Assembly: GCF_001889605.1 (NCBI RefSeq)
Contig: NZ_CP018171.1
Location: forward strand, 4,238,501-4,302,500
Reading direction: 5' to 3'
Source: Aquibium oceanicum
GTDB taxonomy: Bacteria; Pseudomonadota; Alphaproteobacteria; Rhizobiales; Rhizobiaceae
DNA: 64,000 nucleotides
Part shown: piece by piece, positions 27,001 through 35,126 of the stretch
Numbering within the stretch: the first letter of the stretch is position 1
Layout of the letters: every line of letters begins with the position of its first letter
Made by a program: the position numbers and the translations under genes
The notes under the pieces: generated by a model
Told to the model about the DNA's origin: nothing
Seen by the model: only the letters and a program-made list of their open reading frames with translations
Databases searched by the model: none

Positions 27001-28371
27001 CGCGTCGACACCTTCGCGCACCTTGGCAGCGATAGTGACGAAGGCATGGCCGACCGTCTTCGACGCCTCGGTCACGTCGAAATCGACATGCAGGGATTCG
27101 GGGAACGCGCCGCGACGCTTCATCTTGCCGGCCGAACCGGACGCGCGCCGCAGGTCCGGCCGCTGGAACAGCGCCCGCATGCATTCGGCGATCTGCACCT
27201 TGGCGATCGCGGAGCCGATGCACCAGTGGATGCCGTGGCCGTAAACCATGTAGTCCTTCGCCGGGCGGTCCGGGTTGAACCGCTCCGGATCGGCCACGGT
27301 CTCCTCGTCGAACATCGCCGACAGGATAGACGGCATGACAGTCATGCCCGCCTTCAGCTTCCTTTCGCGCCAGGTGCCCTGCGCGATCACGGCGTCGCTT
27401 GCGACATAGCGGAACGGGCCGATGAAGATCGGCTTGAAGCGCATCGTCTCCAGGATCGCCCGGTCGAGCGCTACGTCGTCGCCAGCCACCACCGCGTTGC
27501 GCACCGCGTGGTAGGCATCCTTGCGCGAGAGTAGGACGTCGAGGCAGTTGCCGGCCGCCAGCAGGTTAGTCGGCGCGAATCCGGAGATCATGCCCATCAT
27601 CACGGACTTGATGTCGTCACGCCGGAGCGTGTCGGGCTTGGCCTGGTGGATGGCGACCAGCCGGGCCAGCGGCGTGTCCGGCGGGCAGTCGCCGGCGATG
27701 GCGCGGTCGATGGAGCGATCGATCGCCTGGCGCATGTGATGAGCGGCGACGACGGCCAGTTCGCGGGTCTTGGCGTCGCCGGCCGGGTCGGAAAAGAACA
27801 GCGCGCTGAGCGCGATCGACCAGTCGGCGAACTGCTCCTCGTCGTCCACGACCATGCCGAAATACTCGCGGCAGATGCGCACGGGAATGCGCTTCAGGAG
27901 GCCGTCGACGGCGTCGAAGCCCGGTACCGCACCGCGCATGATCGCCTGCGAATGCGCGCGAGCGATCGGGCGGACGCGGCTTTCAACCTCGTCCGGAGGA
28001 AAGGCGGAGAGCACGGACGATTTCAGCGTCCGGTAGGCGCAGCCGTCCTGCATGCCGAGGATGAAGTTGGCCCCGCCGGCCATCTCCGCCATCTCGGGCC
28101 CGAACGGGGTCTGGAACACGTCCTGCCGCTCGAACACCTCGCGCACGTCGGCCGCCTTGGTGATGAGCGCGAAATTGCCGATGCGGGCGATCGGCCGGTA
28201 GCGCCGCAGCAGCGCCAGCCACCAGCGCGGGTTGTCGACCAGCGAGCCGATCACGCGCGAGGCCAGCCCCTTGCTGCGCATCCGTTCCGGATCGAAGGGC
28301 GGCAGTTCCGCCACCGGCTTCTGGCCGGCCTGCGCGCGCTTCACGCCGTCGAAGAATTTCGTCGTGAACAT
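24082..28371 (-). CDS. cytochrome P450 - transmembrane - DyP peroxidase fusion protein
   Basis: A 1429-residue protein with two heme domains. Residues 1-430 are a cytochrome P450: ExxR as ETMR (308-311), PERFNPDRP (362-370) and heme loop YGHGIHWCIG with the thiolate Cys384. The I-helix reads SGFAPTN (263-269), lacking the usual acid-Thr pair. Residues about 440-640 and 742-900 look like two alpha/beta ferredoxin-like units. Between them are two hydrophobic helices (about 657-681 and 685-715) that should anchor the protein in the inner membrane. Residues about 1000-1429 are a DyP-type peroxidase: GFRDGISQP (distal Asp1094) and CPFGSHVRRSNPRD (proximal His1274). No signal peptide. No frameshift or stop interrupts the reading frame, and codon use is uniform, so the fusion appears genuine. 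It lies 109 bp after an adenylate cyclase gene. A peroxide-driven oxidation role is inference. Confidence 0.9.
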   Translation of the reverse strand: MFTTKFFDGVKRAQAGQKPVAELPPFDPERMRSKGLASRVIGSLVDNPRWWLALLRRYRPIARIGNFALITKAADVREVFERQDVFQTPFGPEMAEMAGGANFILGMQDGCAYRTLKSSVLSAFPPDEVESRVRPIARAHSQAIMRGAVPGFDAVDGLLKRIPVRICREYFGMVVDDEEQFADWSIALSALFFSDPAGDAKTRELAVVAAHHMRQAIDRSIDRAIAGDCPPDTPLARLVAIHQAKPDTLRRDDIKSVMMGMISGFAPTNLLAAGNCLDVLLSRKDAYHAVRNAVVAGDDVALDRAILETMRFKPIFIGPFRYVASDAVIAQGTWRERKLKAGMTVMPSILSAMFDEETVADPERFNPDRPAKDYMVYGHGIHWCIGSAIAKVQIAECMRALFQRPDLRRASGSAGKMKRRGAFPESLHVDFDVTEASKTVGHAFVTIAAKVREGVDAQMLREAVDRLGNPAMEGINRALDETGIVHFASMSVIGSADPAAEKSGDRLDLVLEFSADGERDAAIAAVAEHAGSHLRPIFEAAGALRPGADLAEFMRGHAVDVAPGIHKAAGLCFTGTPGHSVHRIKAESAFEERLRNILATDPRRPGESASQRLARLRETVLFAGGFEWAFQHASHGLEGPERPLTEALSATLKNWKVWGPAAVLCLGLTALLFGFVFGPVTGVASAVFILLASFVLAFMSIVVLVGAIGGGAYLALRQKEGRDAEKGAPLPPERFAPIADRENHHAHNHLAAISVMKPGLLRRLTLRLAFAVIKGAATHAFPPGRLSDIGSIHYARWVLLPGTNKLLFFSNYGGSWGSYLEDFITKASEGLTGVWSNTLGYPKTSNLFQRGAENGDLFKLWAREQQIPTLFWYSAYPKLTTFHIRKNAAIRTAFASADSDSEAAALFAEFGSAPLPAQKLENEEIQSIFFGGMGKLGEAEMIALSMPEDLTDTEKRRFLDHVLANATFGDRVPEEDAMVVALAAGGLRKLGLGGDGAVAGLPTAFVRGMAAPNQARVLGDVGESAAENWLWGAPDSAADAVAVCYARTKAGLRKKTAAIARVAKASRMVAVARQPLIIKKDADDNPIEHFGFRDGISQPIIDGTPRARSAGDRQHRVAAGEFVLGYADQSGYVPTSLTVDGATDPDGYLAGLPSATTPAEDATRRDFGRNGSFLVVRHLAQHVDRFEHFCRDAAEALGSPEIDGKPTEEWVGAKMFGRWKDGSSLVRNPTGSARKDDPSASDQPGANRRRSVADNGFLFAKEDPQGLRCPFGSHVRRSNPRDSLGTDTDTQIALSKRHRILRISRAWESETEKGILFMCLNADIERQFEFVQQTWVMNPNFNGLRAEQDPLVGNQSAPGNYTIPTPDGPLTLRGLTAFVTVKGGGYFFMPGKRSLRYLRALAGEANAVDPSTLGPAAEAMAVEGELVDA

Positions 28372-28480
28372 CCGTGTCCCCGCGATTGGTCCCGGATGAC
28401 AGCTAGAGCCCTTCGCGACCAGGTGTAAGTGAGACGCTTCACAGAACGGCGGTTCTTGTTTGAACCCGCCGGGAATACAC

Positions 28481-30262
28481 TCAATCGCCGGTCATCAGGT
28501 ATCCGTCGATCAGGAACCGGTTGAGTTCGGCCCGCGCGAAGGGAATCACCTCGGCACGTTCGACGCGGAAGTCCGGGTCGCGCGCAAGAAGCAGGGATCG
28601 TTCGCGCCGCGCCTCTTCGCGCCGGCCCATCCGGGCGAGCGCGCCGACCTTGAGGAAGCGCGCGTACCAGTAGGAGGGGGCGAGCGCGAGCGAGCGGTCG
28701 GCGGCCGCGGCCGCGGCCGGCCAATCCTCCACATGGCTGTAGGCGGAGGCGAGCTCGCCGAGATTGTGGAAGCGGTAGAGATCGAACGGGCTCAGCCGTT
28801 CCGCGTCCTGGAACAGGGGAATGGCGCGCGACGCCTCGCCGAGCAGATTGTGCGCGCTGCCCATGGCGGAGCGCGCGAAGGCGAAGCTCGGATTGATCCG
28901 CAGCGCTTCCGCCAGATGTTCCAGCGCGTTCGCCGGGCGCGTCAGCATGATGTCGGTGATGCCCAGATGCGCGTGCGGGCGCGCGTCCTGGCTGTCCATG
29001 TAGAGCGCCTTGCGGGAATAGTGGACGACCTTTTCCAGATCCTTCTGGTAGTCGCCCGAGCCGCCGAAATTCACCCAGGCGCGCCAGAAGTGCCACCAGG
29101 CGAGTTCGTCGAGCACGGTGCTCGAATTGGGGTCGCGGTCGAAGGCGGCGAGGAAGAAGTCCAGCGCCATCTGCGTGTCCTCGCGGGTGCGGCGCTGCAT
29201 GTGCCAGCGGCCGCGCCGCACCAGTTGCCAGGTCTCCAGGCTCTCCCAGGGGACGCGGAAGGTCCGCGCCTGCTCCATGCGGTCGACTTCCTTTTCCAGC
29301 GTCGCGACGATCTCGGTTCCGATCTCGCTCTGCATCTCGGTCATCTCGCTGGCGTCGCGATCGTAGCGGCGCGACCAGATGTTGCGGTTGGTCGAGGCGT
29401 CGTCCAGCGCGGCGCGCAGGCGCAGCGTGCTGCCGCTGCGCGACAGGGTGCCGGTGACGACGTAGCGCGCGCCCAGCGCACGTCCGGCCGCTTCCGGCAT
29501 CATGGCTTCGTCGGTGAGCTGGCGGCTGGAGTTCATGGCGATCACGGGCAGCCAGCGCGTATTGGAAAGCCCTGCGATGATGTCCTCGGCGATGCCCTCG
29601 CCCATGTAGCGGATCTCGGGATCGTCCGCATCGATCCGGAAGGGAAGGACCGCGACCGCTGGCGGACCGCCCTTTCCGTCGGCGCGGAAGAAGGAGAACG
29701 CGGGCGCCGAATCCTGGCCTTCGGGGCGCGCCGACGTTCCCCGCTCGACGCGGTAGGCGCGCACGGGCAAAAGGATGTTGTGGAACTCCCGTTCCCCCAG
29801 ATCGACGAAGCTCACCGCCGCGCGTCCGCGGACGTGGTGCCAGGTGGTCTCCGAGATCACCACCCCGCCATCCGGCGCGATCTCCTGCAGCCGAGCGGAG
29901 ATGTTGACGTCGTCGCCGTACCGGCTCTCGTCGCGGACGATCACCTGGCCGGTGTTGATCCCGGCACGGAACGCCATGCGCCGCTCCGGCGGCAGGCCCT
30001 CGTTTGCGGCCCGGATGTGGTCCTGGAAGTCCAGCACGGCCAGCAGCGCGTCGATCGGCGCGCCGAACTCGGCCATCATGCTGTCGCCCGCCGGGCCGAA
30101 CATGCGGCCACCGAACCTGTTGCAGGTGGCGTCGATGAGGTCGCGCCGCTCCTCGAAGATCGCGACCGCCGCCTCGTCGTCGATACCCATCAGGCGCGAG
30201 AACCCGACCGCATCGATCGAAACGATCGTCGCCACGTGCCGTATGAAATCACGGCCGGCCAT
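28481..30262 (-). CDS. class III adenylate/guanylate cyclase with TPR domain
   Basis: A 593-residue protein. Residues 1-170 are a class III cyclase homology domain: metal-binding Asp17 in SIDAVGFSRLMG, second metal Asp60 in GPAGDSMMAEFG, and YGDDVNISARLQEIA with the Asn and Arg that position the transition state. Residues about 200-320 are a TolB-like region (AVAVLPFRIDADD, YMGEGIAEDIIAGLS), and the rest is TPR-like (ALEHLAEALRINPSFAFA, SLALAPSYWYARFLKVGALAR). This cyclase-TolB-TPR architecture is common in rhizobia. It probably produces cAMP and is cytoplasmic, since no membrane helix is seen. The next gene on the strand is the P450-DyP fusion, 109 bp away. A Crp-like regulator gene lies beyond that. 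Confidence 0.9.
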   Translation of the reverse strand: MAGRDFIRHVATIVSIDAVGFSRLMGIDDEAAVAIFEERRDLIDATCNRFGGRMFGPAGDSMMAEFGAPIDALLAVLDFQDHIRAANEGLPPERRMAFRAGINTGQVIVRDESRYGDDVNISARLQEIAPDGGVVISETTWHHVRGRAAVSFVDLGEREFHNILLPVRAYRVERGTSARPEGQDSAPAFSFFRADGKGGPPAVAVLPFRIDADDPEIRYMGEGIAEDIIAGLSNTRWLPVIAMNSSRQLTDEAMMPEAAGRALGARYVVTGTLSRSGSTLRLRAALDDASTNRNIWSRRYDRDASEMTEMQSEIGTEIVATLEKEVDRMEQARTFRVPWESLETWQLVRRGRWHMQRRTREDTQMALDFFLAAFDRDPNSSTVLDELAWWHFWRAWVNFGGSGDYQKDLEKVVHYSRKALYMDSQDARPHAHLGITDIMLTRPANALEHLAEALRINPSFAFARSAMGSAHNLLGEASRAIPLFQDAERLSPFDLYRFHNLGELASAYSHVEDWPAAAAAADRSLALAPSYWYARFLKVGALARMGRREEARRERSLLLARDPDFRVERAEVIPFARAELNRFLIDGYLMTGD

Positions 30263-30465
30263 TTAAGCCCCATCTCAATCGAGCCGGCACGATTGCGGGA
30301 TGTCCCCCCACGCGTCGTCCAGTGCGCTCGGCGTCTTAGTTTCGTTGGCGCGACGCCGCACGAGCAATCGATCAATGCACTTGCGACGCGACCGCGCACG
30401 CAAGCACTAGCAAATACAATTTAATATTTCTAACGAAAACGCCGGCGAGACGTTGTTGACGGGGA

Positions 30466-31617
30466 CTATTCGAACACGATCGCCGGTCCGGCGTCGCTCG
30501 ACTTCTCCTGTTCGAGACGCTCGATGACGCGTTGCGCGATGTCCCTGTAGATCTTCGCATGCGGACCGTCGGGCTGCGAGACCACTACGGGCGCGCCGCT
30601 GTCGGAGGTTTCGCGGATGGCCATCTCCAGCGGCACCTCGCCGAGGAAGGGCACGTCGAGCCGCTCCGCCTCCCTGCGGGCGCCTCCATGGCCGAAGATG
30701 TCGTAGCGCTTGCCGGTGTCGGGGGCGATGAAATAGCTCATGTTCTCGACGATGCCGAGCAGCGGCACGTCCACCTTGCGGAACATGTTCAGCCCCTTGC
30801 GCGCATCGATCAGCGCCAGATCCTGCGGGGTAGACACGATGACGGCGCCGGCGAGCGGCACCTGCTGCGCCATTGTCAGCTGCGCGTCGCCGGTGCCGGG
30901 AGGCATGTCGACGACGAGCACGTCGAGTTCGCCCCATTCGACCTCCCGCAGCATCTGCGTGAGGGCCGACATCACCATCGGCCCGCGCCAGATCATCGGC
31001 GTCTCCTCCTCCACGAGGAAGCCCATCGACATGACCTTGAGGCCAAACTTCTGCATCGGCTTCAGGATCTTGCCGTCGACCGTCTCCGGCCGGCCGGAGA
31101 GCCCGAGCAGCCTCGGCATGGACGGCCCGTAGATGTCGGCGTCGAGGACGCCGACCCTGAGCCCGTGCGTCTGCAGCCCGAGCGCGAGGTTGAGCGCGGT
31201 CGTCGACTTGCCCACCCCGCCCTTGCCGGAGGCGACTGCGATGATCGACGCCACGCCGGGCACCCCGCGCTTGCCCGACTGCCGCGACGCCGGGGCCGGC
31301 TGCGGAGCGGGTCTGGCCGCCTGGGGCGCCGGCCGCGGTGGCGCGGGGGCGCGTTCCATGCCGCCGCCCTTCTTTTCCGCCGTCAGTGCGACCACGGCGC
31401 CCGAGACGCCCGGCATCGCCTTCACGGCGCGCTCGGCGGCGGTTCGCAGCGGCTCCAGTTCCTGGGCGCGGGCGGCCGGGACGGTGATCGAAAAGAAGAC
31501 CTTGGCGTCGGCGATGAAGATGTCGGACACCAGCCCGAGCGAAACAATGTCGCCCTCGAAGTCAGGCCCCTTGATGGTGCGCAATGTTTCGACGACGGCT
31601 TCTCGGGTGACGGGCAT
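30466..31617 (-). CDS. mrp: Mrp/NBP35 family Fe-S cluster carrier ATPase
   Basis: A 383-residue protein with an N-terminal MIP18/DUF59 domain (residues 1-85), a proline/alanine-rich linker, and a P-loop NTPase of the Mrp/ApbC type. The deviant Walker A is SGKGGVGKSTT, followed by DADIYGPSMPRLLG, DMPPGTGDAQLT and ENMSYFIAPDTGKRYDIFG. The CxxC that bridges a cluster at this last position in E. coli ApbC and eukaryotic Nbp35 is absent (PDTG instead of CPxC). I recall this being usual in rhizobial Mrp proteins, so it need not mean loss of function. The role is assembly or transfer of Fe-S clusters in the cytoplasm. Confidence 0.92.
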   Translation of the reverse strand: MPVTREAVVETLRTIKGPDFEGDIVSLGLVSDIFIADAKVFFSITVPAARAQELEPLRTAAERAVKAMPGVSGAVVALTAEKKGGGMERAPAPPRPAPQAARPAPQPAPASRQSGKRGVPGVASIIAVASGKGGVGKSTTALNLALGLQTHGLRVGVLDADIYGPSMPRLLGLSGRPETVDGKILKPMQKFGLKVMSMGFLVEEETPMIWRGPMVMSALTQMLREVEWGELDVLVVDMPPGTGDAQLTMAQQVPLAGAVIVSTPQDLALIDARKGLNMFRKVDVPLLGIVENMSYFIAPDTGKRYDIFGHGGARREAERLDVPFLGEVPLEMAIRETSDSGAPVVVSQPDGPHAKIYRDIAQRVIERLEQEKSSDAGPAIVFE

Positions 31618-31687
31618 GGGCGGTTCCGGTTCGCTTCGCGCCCTGAGATAATGCAGTTGGCCGCATCGGCCAAGGGCGGGCCAGGAA

Positions 31688-32929
31688 CTACTCGGCCAAC
31701 GCCACGATGCTGCGCACGAATGTCGCCGGCACCGTCTCGTCGATCGACGACGTCCCGGACTGGTCGCTCGCGATCAGGTAGAGATTGCCGGAGCCGTGCC
31801 TGAAGGCCACGTAATCGCGATAGGTCTCGTAGACCTCGCCGTCCTTGCAGGCGGTGAACGCAGTCGAGATCGCCGGAGCCTCCTGCGCCGGCTTCTTGCC
31901 GGATGCAAAGGCGCCGCGGCATTTGCGGGCGTCCTCGGCGATCGCCTCCGCGATGACGCCGTCGAGTTGCGCCGAAGCCGCGTCGTAGACCTTCAGCACG
32001 CCGGGTCCGCGCGGCGAGGTCCAGGCGATGGCGGCCGAACGGTCGATCCCCGACGCATCCGCGCCAGCACCCGTGTGGTCGGTGAAGCGGTATTGCGCGA
32101 AGTCCTCCGAGCGGAAGATGCGAAACATGAACCGCACCGCGTCCAGCGTCGGCTCGGGCGCATCGAGCACCACCGGACCAATGCCGGAGGCAGCCGTGCG
32201 CTGGCCATCCGTGCCGGTGTCGGGCAGGTCGAGCGCCGCCGTTTGCGGCATCTGCGTCGTGCGGTTCGAAGCCTCCGCCGAAGCAGGCGCGGCCGGTGCC
32301 TGCGGCGCTTGCGGGCCGCTGCTCGCCTCGCGCCGCGTGGCTTCCGGCGCATGGGTCGGAATGGCGGTCGGCATCGCCCCGTCGAGGCTCATGGAGGCCG
32401 AAGGAACACCCGGCGCCCCGGGAGCCGGCCGCTCGCGGTAGTCGATGTTGCGCTCGACGCATTTGAGCGTCTGCGACAGGGCGCGCGACGTGCCCGTCAG
32501 CACGAAGGAATAGCTCTGGCTTCCCGCGTCGATCTTCAGCATCTTGCCGCGGCGGAACTGGTTGAAGACGCGATCGGTCGCGACGAGTTCGGCAAGCAGG
32601 AAGTCCGTTCCTATAACCCGCGCATCCGAGGCGGTGGCGCCGTAGCGGTCGACCTCATAGGAGATCTGGAAGCTCTCGCCCGGCGTCATCTTCCAGTCGG
32701 GATGCGACAGGCCGATCCGCCAGTGATAGGTCTTGTCGATGGCGAAATGCAGCCGGATGCCCGACTGGTAGTCGGTCGCCATGGCGCAATGGCTGAACGC
32801 GCCCTGGTCGGTATAGGCGCTGCCCGACCACTTTCCGGACCTGAAGCCGCTGCCGGCAATCTCGTCCGCCGTCGCCGGAATCGCGACCGCGATCATCAGG
32901 GCGCACGCTACTAGAATGCGTATTACCAT
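31688..32929 (-). CDS. exported protein of unknown function
   Basis: A 413-residue protein starting MVIRILVACALMIAVAIPATA, a signal peptide with a probable cleavage site after TADE or ATA. The mature part has two halves joined by a proline/alanine-rich linker (about residues 170-235). The first contains GKWSGSAYTDQGAFSHCAMATDYQSG and the second MFRIFRSEDFAQYRF and ACKDGEVYETYRDYVAFRHGSGNLYLIASD. Four cysteines suggest disulfides in the periplasm. I do not recognise the family. The ATG at 32929 has GGAGG 6 nt upstream. It lies 70 bp before mrp on the same strand, so they may be co-transcribed. Confidence 0.75.
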   Translation of the reverse strand: MVIRILVACALMIAVAIPATADEIAGSGFRSGKWSGSAYTDQGAFSHCAMATDYQSGIRLHFAIDKTYHWRIGLSHPDWKMTPGESFQISYEVDRYGATASDARVIGTDFLLAELVATDRVFNQFRRGKMLKIDAGSQSYSFVLTGTSRALSQTLKCVERNIDYRERPAPGAPGVPSASMSLDGAMPTAIPTHAPEATRREASSGPQAPQAPAAPASAEASNRTTQMPQTAALDLPDTGTDGQRTAASGIGPVVLDAPEPTLDAVRFMFRIFRSEDFAQYRFTDHTGAGADASGIDRSAAIAWTSPRGPGVLKVYDAASAQLDGVIAEAIAEDARKCRGAFASGKKPAQEAPAISTAFTACKDGEVYETYRDYVAFRHGSGNLYLIASDQSGTSSIDETVPATFVRSIVALAE

Positions 32930-33306
32930 GCCTGACCTCCCCACCGAGAGCGTTCATGTGGCAGTGGCGCGGCGCAAGTCGCCGCTCCGCCTATCGCGTC
33001 AGGTTCATCATAGCGTCAATCCGGCGGCGCGCCAATCTGCGACGGCACCGTTGCCGATTCCTGAGCGATATCGCCATCAAGATCGAGCAGATCCACCACG
33101 TCGCCTATCGCTCGAACCGCACGCCGAAGCATGCCGACTGGCAGCACATGAAAGAACCGGCCAAGGCGGGATGACGGTCAGGGACTACGCGGCGACGAGC
33201 CGCGGGGACGTGCTTGGCTTGCCATGAGGCATGCCTGTCCATCACTACGGAGGGCTTTGCATCCCCGGCAAAGATCAATCGCATCCGACACGACGGCCGA
33301 CCGCGC
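32930..33306. other. gene-poor region between the exported-protein gene and the small ORF downstream of patD
   Basis: A 377-bp stretch holding the promoter region of the exported-protein gene (minus strand) and one doubtful Arg-rich frame. No repeat or palindrome stood out. Confidence 0.4.
32956..33174 (+). CDS. possible small arginine-rich protein
   Basis: A 72-residue open frame starting MWQWRGASRRSAYRVRF, strongly basic (many Arg), with RRHRCRFLSDIAIKIEQ faintly recalling the DUF1127-type small proteins (RRLRxLSDxxLxDIG). No clear ribosome-binding site is seen, and high-G+C DNA makes chance Arg-rich frames common. It lies in the 377-bp gap upstream of the exported-protein gene. Listed only as a possibility. 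Confidence 0.22.
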   Translation: MWQWRGASRRSAYRVRFIIASIRRRANLRRHRCRFLSDIAIKIEQIHHVAYRSNRTPKHADWQHMKEPAKAG

Positions 33307-33612
33307 TTACCAATAGGCGTAGTGCAGATGGACCCCCGCGCCGCTGTCTCTCAGAACCTCGAAGGATACGACGAGGGAAGAAACTTCCTCCGCTCGCGCA
33401 TCCTTGACATTAAGTTCGGCTTCGACTGCGAAACCTCGGCCATCCAAAAATGCAACGATTGACGCGTCCTCTACGTGTTGACGAAGAGGCCTACAAAACT
33501 CCTGTTGGCCATAGGAATCTATGGTGGTCCAGAAGTGATTTCGGTGTTCCGGAAGCAGCGCTCCCTGTTCCGCGACAGCTCGGTGATCCCGGACGGCAAT
33601 GGCCATCATCAA
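33307..33612 (-). CDS. possible small protein downstream of patD
   Basis: A 101-residue frame from ATG 33612 (a TTG lies one codon upstream), ending HLHYAYW. It is not recognised. It lies in the same frame as the upstream patD-like gene, separated only by the patD TAG (33676-33678) and 21 further sense codons that also look coding-like (EILNDREIDEILALMM). Composition is more A+T rich than patD. No good ribosome-binding site precedes the ATG pair. It may be a short accessory gene, the remnant of one, or a read-through extension. Confidence 0.4.
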   Translation of the reverse strand: MMMAIAVRDHRAVAEQGALLPEHRNHFWTTIDSYGQQEFCRPLRQHVEDASIVAFLDGRGFAVEAELNVKDARAEEVSSLVVSFEVLRDSGAGVHLHYAYW

Positions 33613-33675
33613 AGCGAGAATTTCATCGATTTCCCGATCGTTCAGGATTTCGCCCGCTTTCAGATCATGAACTCC

Positions 33676-35103
33676 CTACCCGTGCGCCACCATCACGTGC
33701 CGGACCGCCGTGTAGTCCTCCAGCGCGTAGAGCGACATGTCCTTGCCGTAGCCGGACTGCTTCAGCCCGCCATGCGGCATCTCGTTGGTCAGCATGAAGT
33801 GCGTGTTGATCCAGGTGCAGCCGTATTGCAGCCGCGCGGCGGTCGCCATGGCCCGGCCGACGTCCTTTGTCCAGACCGACGAGGCCAGGCCATAGTCGCT
33901 GTCGTTGGCCCAGCCGACCGCCTCGTCGACGTCGGAGAAGCGCGTGACCGACACCACGGGCCCGAAAACCTCGCGCTGAACGATCTCGTCCTTCTGCTGC
34001 GCGTTGGCCACCACGGTCGGCTGGTAGTAGAAGCCGCCGGTATCGCCCGCCTTGCCGCCGGTCGTGATCTCGATGTGCTTGAGCTCGGCCGCGCGCTCCA
34101 CGAAGGAGGCGACGCGGTCGCGCTGGCGCTTCGAGATCAGCGGTCCGATCTCGTTCTGCGTGTCGTCCTCCTGGCCGTACTTGATGGTGGACACTGCCGA
34201 GGAGAGGTCCGCCACGAGCTTGTCGTAGATCTTGCCGCCGGCATAGATGCGGCAGGCGGCGGTGCAGTCCTGGCCGGCATTGTAGTAGCCGAAGGCGCGC
34301 AGCCCGTTCACGACCGCGTCGATGTCGGCGTCGTCGAAGACGATGACGGGCGCCTTGCCGCCGAGTTCCAGATGGGTGCGCTTCACCGACTTGGCCGCAG
34401 CCTGCAGCACCTTCTTGCCGGTGGCGACGTCGCCGGTGATGGAGATCATGTTGACCTTGGGATGGTTGATCAGCGCGTTGCCGACGCTCTCGCCGCGTCC
34501 GAGCACGACGTTGACGACCCCCTCAGGCAAGACATCGGCGAGGATCGTCGCGAGTTTCAGCGCCGTCAGCGGCGTCTGCTCCGACGGCTTGAAGACCACC
34601 GTGTTGCCGCCCGCGATCGCCGGCGCGAGCTTCCAGGCCATCATCATCAGCGGGTAGTTCCAGGGCGCGATGGAGGCGACGATCCCGATCGGATCGCGCC
34701 GGATCATCGAGGTGTGCCCCGGCAGGTATTCGCCCGAAACCACGCCGGGCATCGACCGCACCGCGCCCGCGAAGAAGCGGTAGCAGTCGACGATCGCCGG
34801 GATCTCGTCGTTCTTCACTGCGTTGATCGGCTTGCCGCAGTTCAGCGCTTCCAGTGCCGAAAACGCGTCGGCCTCCGCCTCGATGCGGTCGGCGATTTTC
34901 AGCAGGTAGCCCGAGCGCTGTGCCGGCGTGGTGCGCGACCATGTGGCGAAGGCCTTCTCGGCCGCGGCGACCGCCGCCTCGATCTGTCCCTGACTGGCCT
35001 CCGGCAGGTTCAGAATCGTCGCGCCCGTGCGCGGGTTGAGGATCGCTTCCTCGGTCTCGGTCCCGGCCTCGAATTTCGAGCCGATCAGCATTTGAGTGTC
35101 CAT
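33676..35103 (-). CDS. patD: gamma-aminobutyraldehyde dehydrogenase (PatD-like aldehyde dehydrogenase)
   Basis: A 475-residue NAD(P)-dependent aldehyde dehydrogenase. The glutamate general base is in [13 protein letters not shown], and the catalytic Cys in [15 protein letters not shown]. Cofactor contacts are in [20 protein letters not shown] and [12 protein letters not shown]. The GQDCTA form, length (E. coli PatD 474) and end [21 protein letters not shown] all fit PatD. It is the last gene of a polyamine ABC operon, which supports oxidation of 4-aminobutanal, formed from putrescine, to GABA. The ATG at 35103 has AAGGGAG 8 nt upstream; the frame before it runs through a repeat element and is not coding. 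Confidence 0.88.
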   Translation of the reverse strand: MDTQMLIGSKFEAGTETEEAILNPRTGATILNLPEASQGQIEAAVAAAEKAFATWSRTTPAQRSGYLLKIADRIEAEADAFSALEALNCGKPINAVKNDEIPAIVDCYRFFAGAVRSMPGVVSGEYLPGHTSMIRRDPIGIVASIAPWNYPLMMMAWKLAPAIAGGNTVVFKPSEQTPLTALKLATILADVLPEGVVNVVLGRGESVGNALINHPKVNMISITGDVATGKKVLQAAAKSVKRTHLELGGKAPVIVFDDADIDAVVNGLRAFGYYNAGQDCTAACRIYAGGKIYDKLVADLSSAVSTIKYGQEDDTQNEIGPLISKRQRDRVASFVERAAELKHIEITTGGKAGDTGGFYYQPTVVANAQQKDEIVQREVFGPVVSVTRFSDVDEAVGWANDSDYGLASSVWTKDVGRAMATAARLQYGCTWINTHFMLTNEMPHGGLKQSGYGKDMSLYALEDYTAVRHVMVAHG

Positions 35104-35126
35104 TGGTGTGTCTCCCTTGTTCAATC

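Noticed and set aside
24478-27534. Very long plus-strand open frame (about 1000 codons) opposite the P450-DyP gene
   Set aside because: It is the antisense shadow of a high-G+C gene: rich in Arg, Gly, His and Asp, with no recognisable domain, while the minus strand encodes clear heme-protein motifs.
33214-33462. Possible 82-residue plus-strand gene
   Set aside because: No family resemblance or ribosome-binding site, and it overlaps the better minus-strand frame at 33307-33612.
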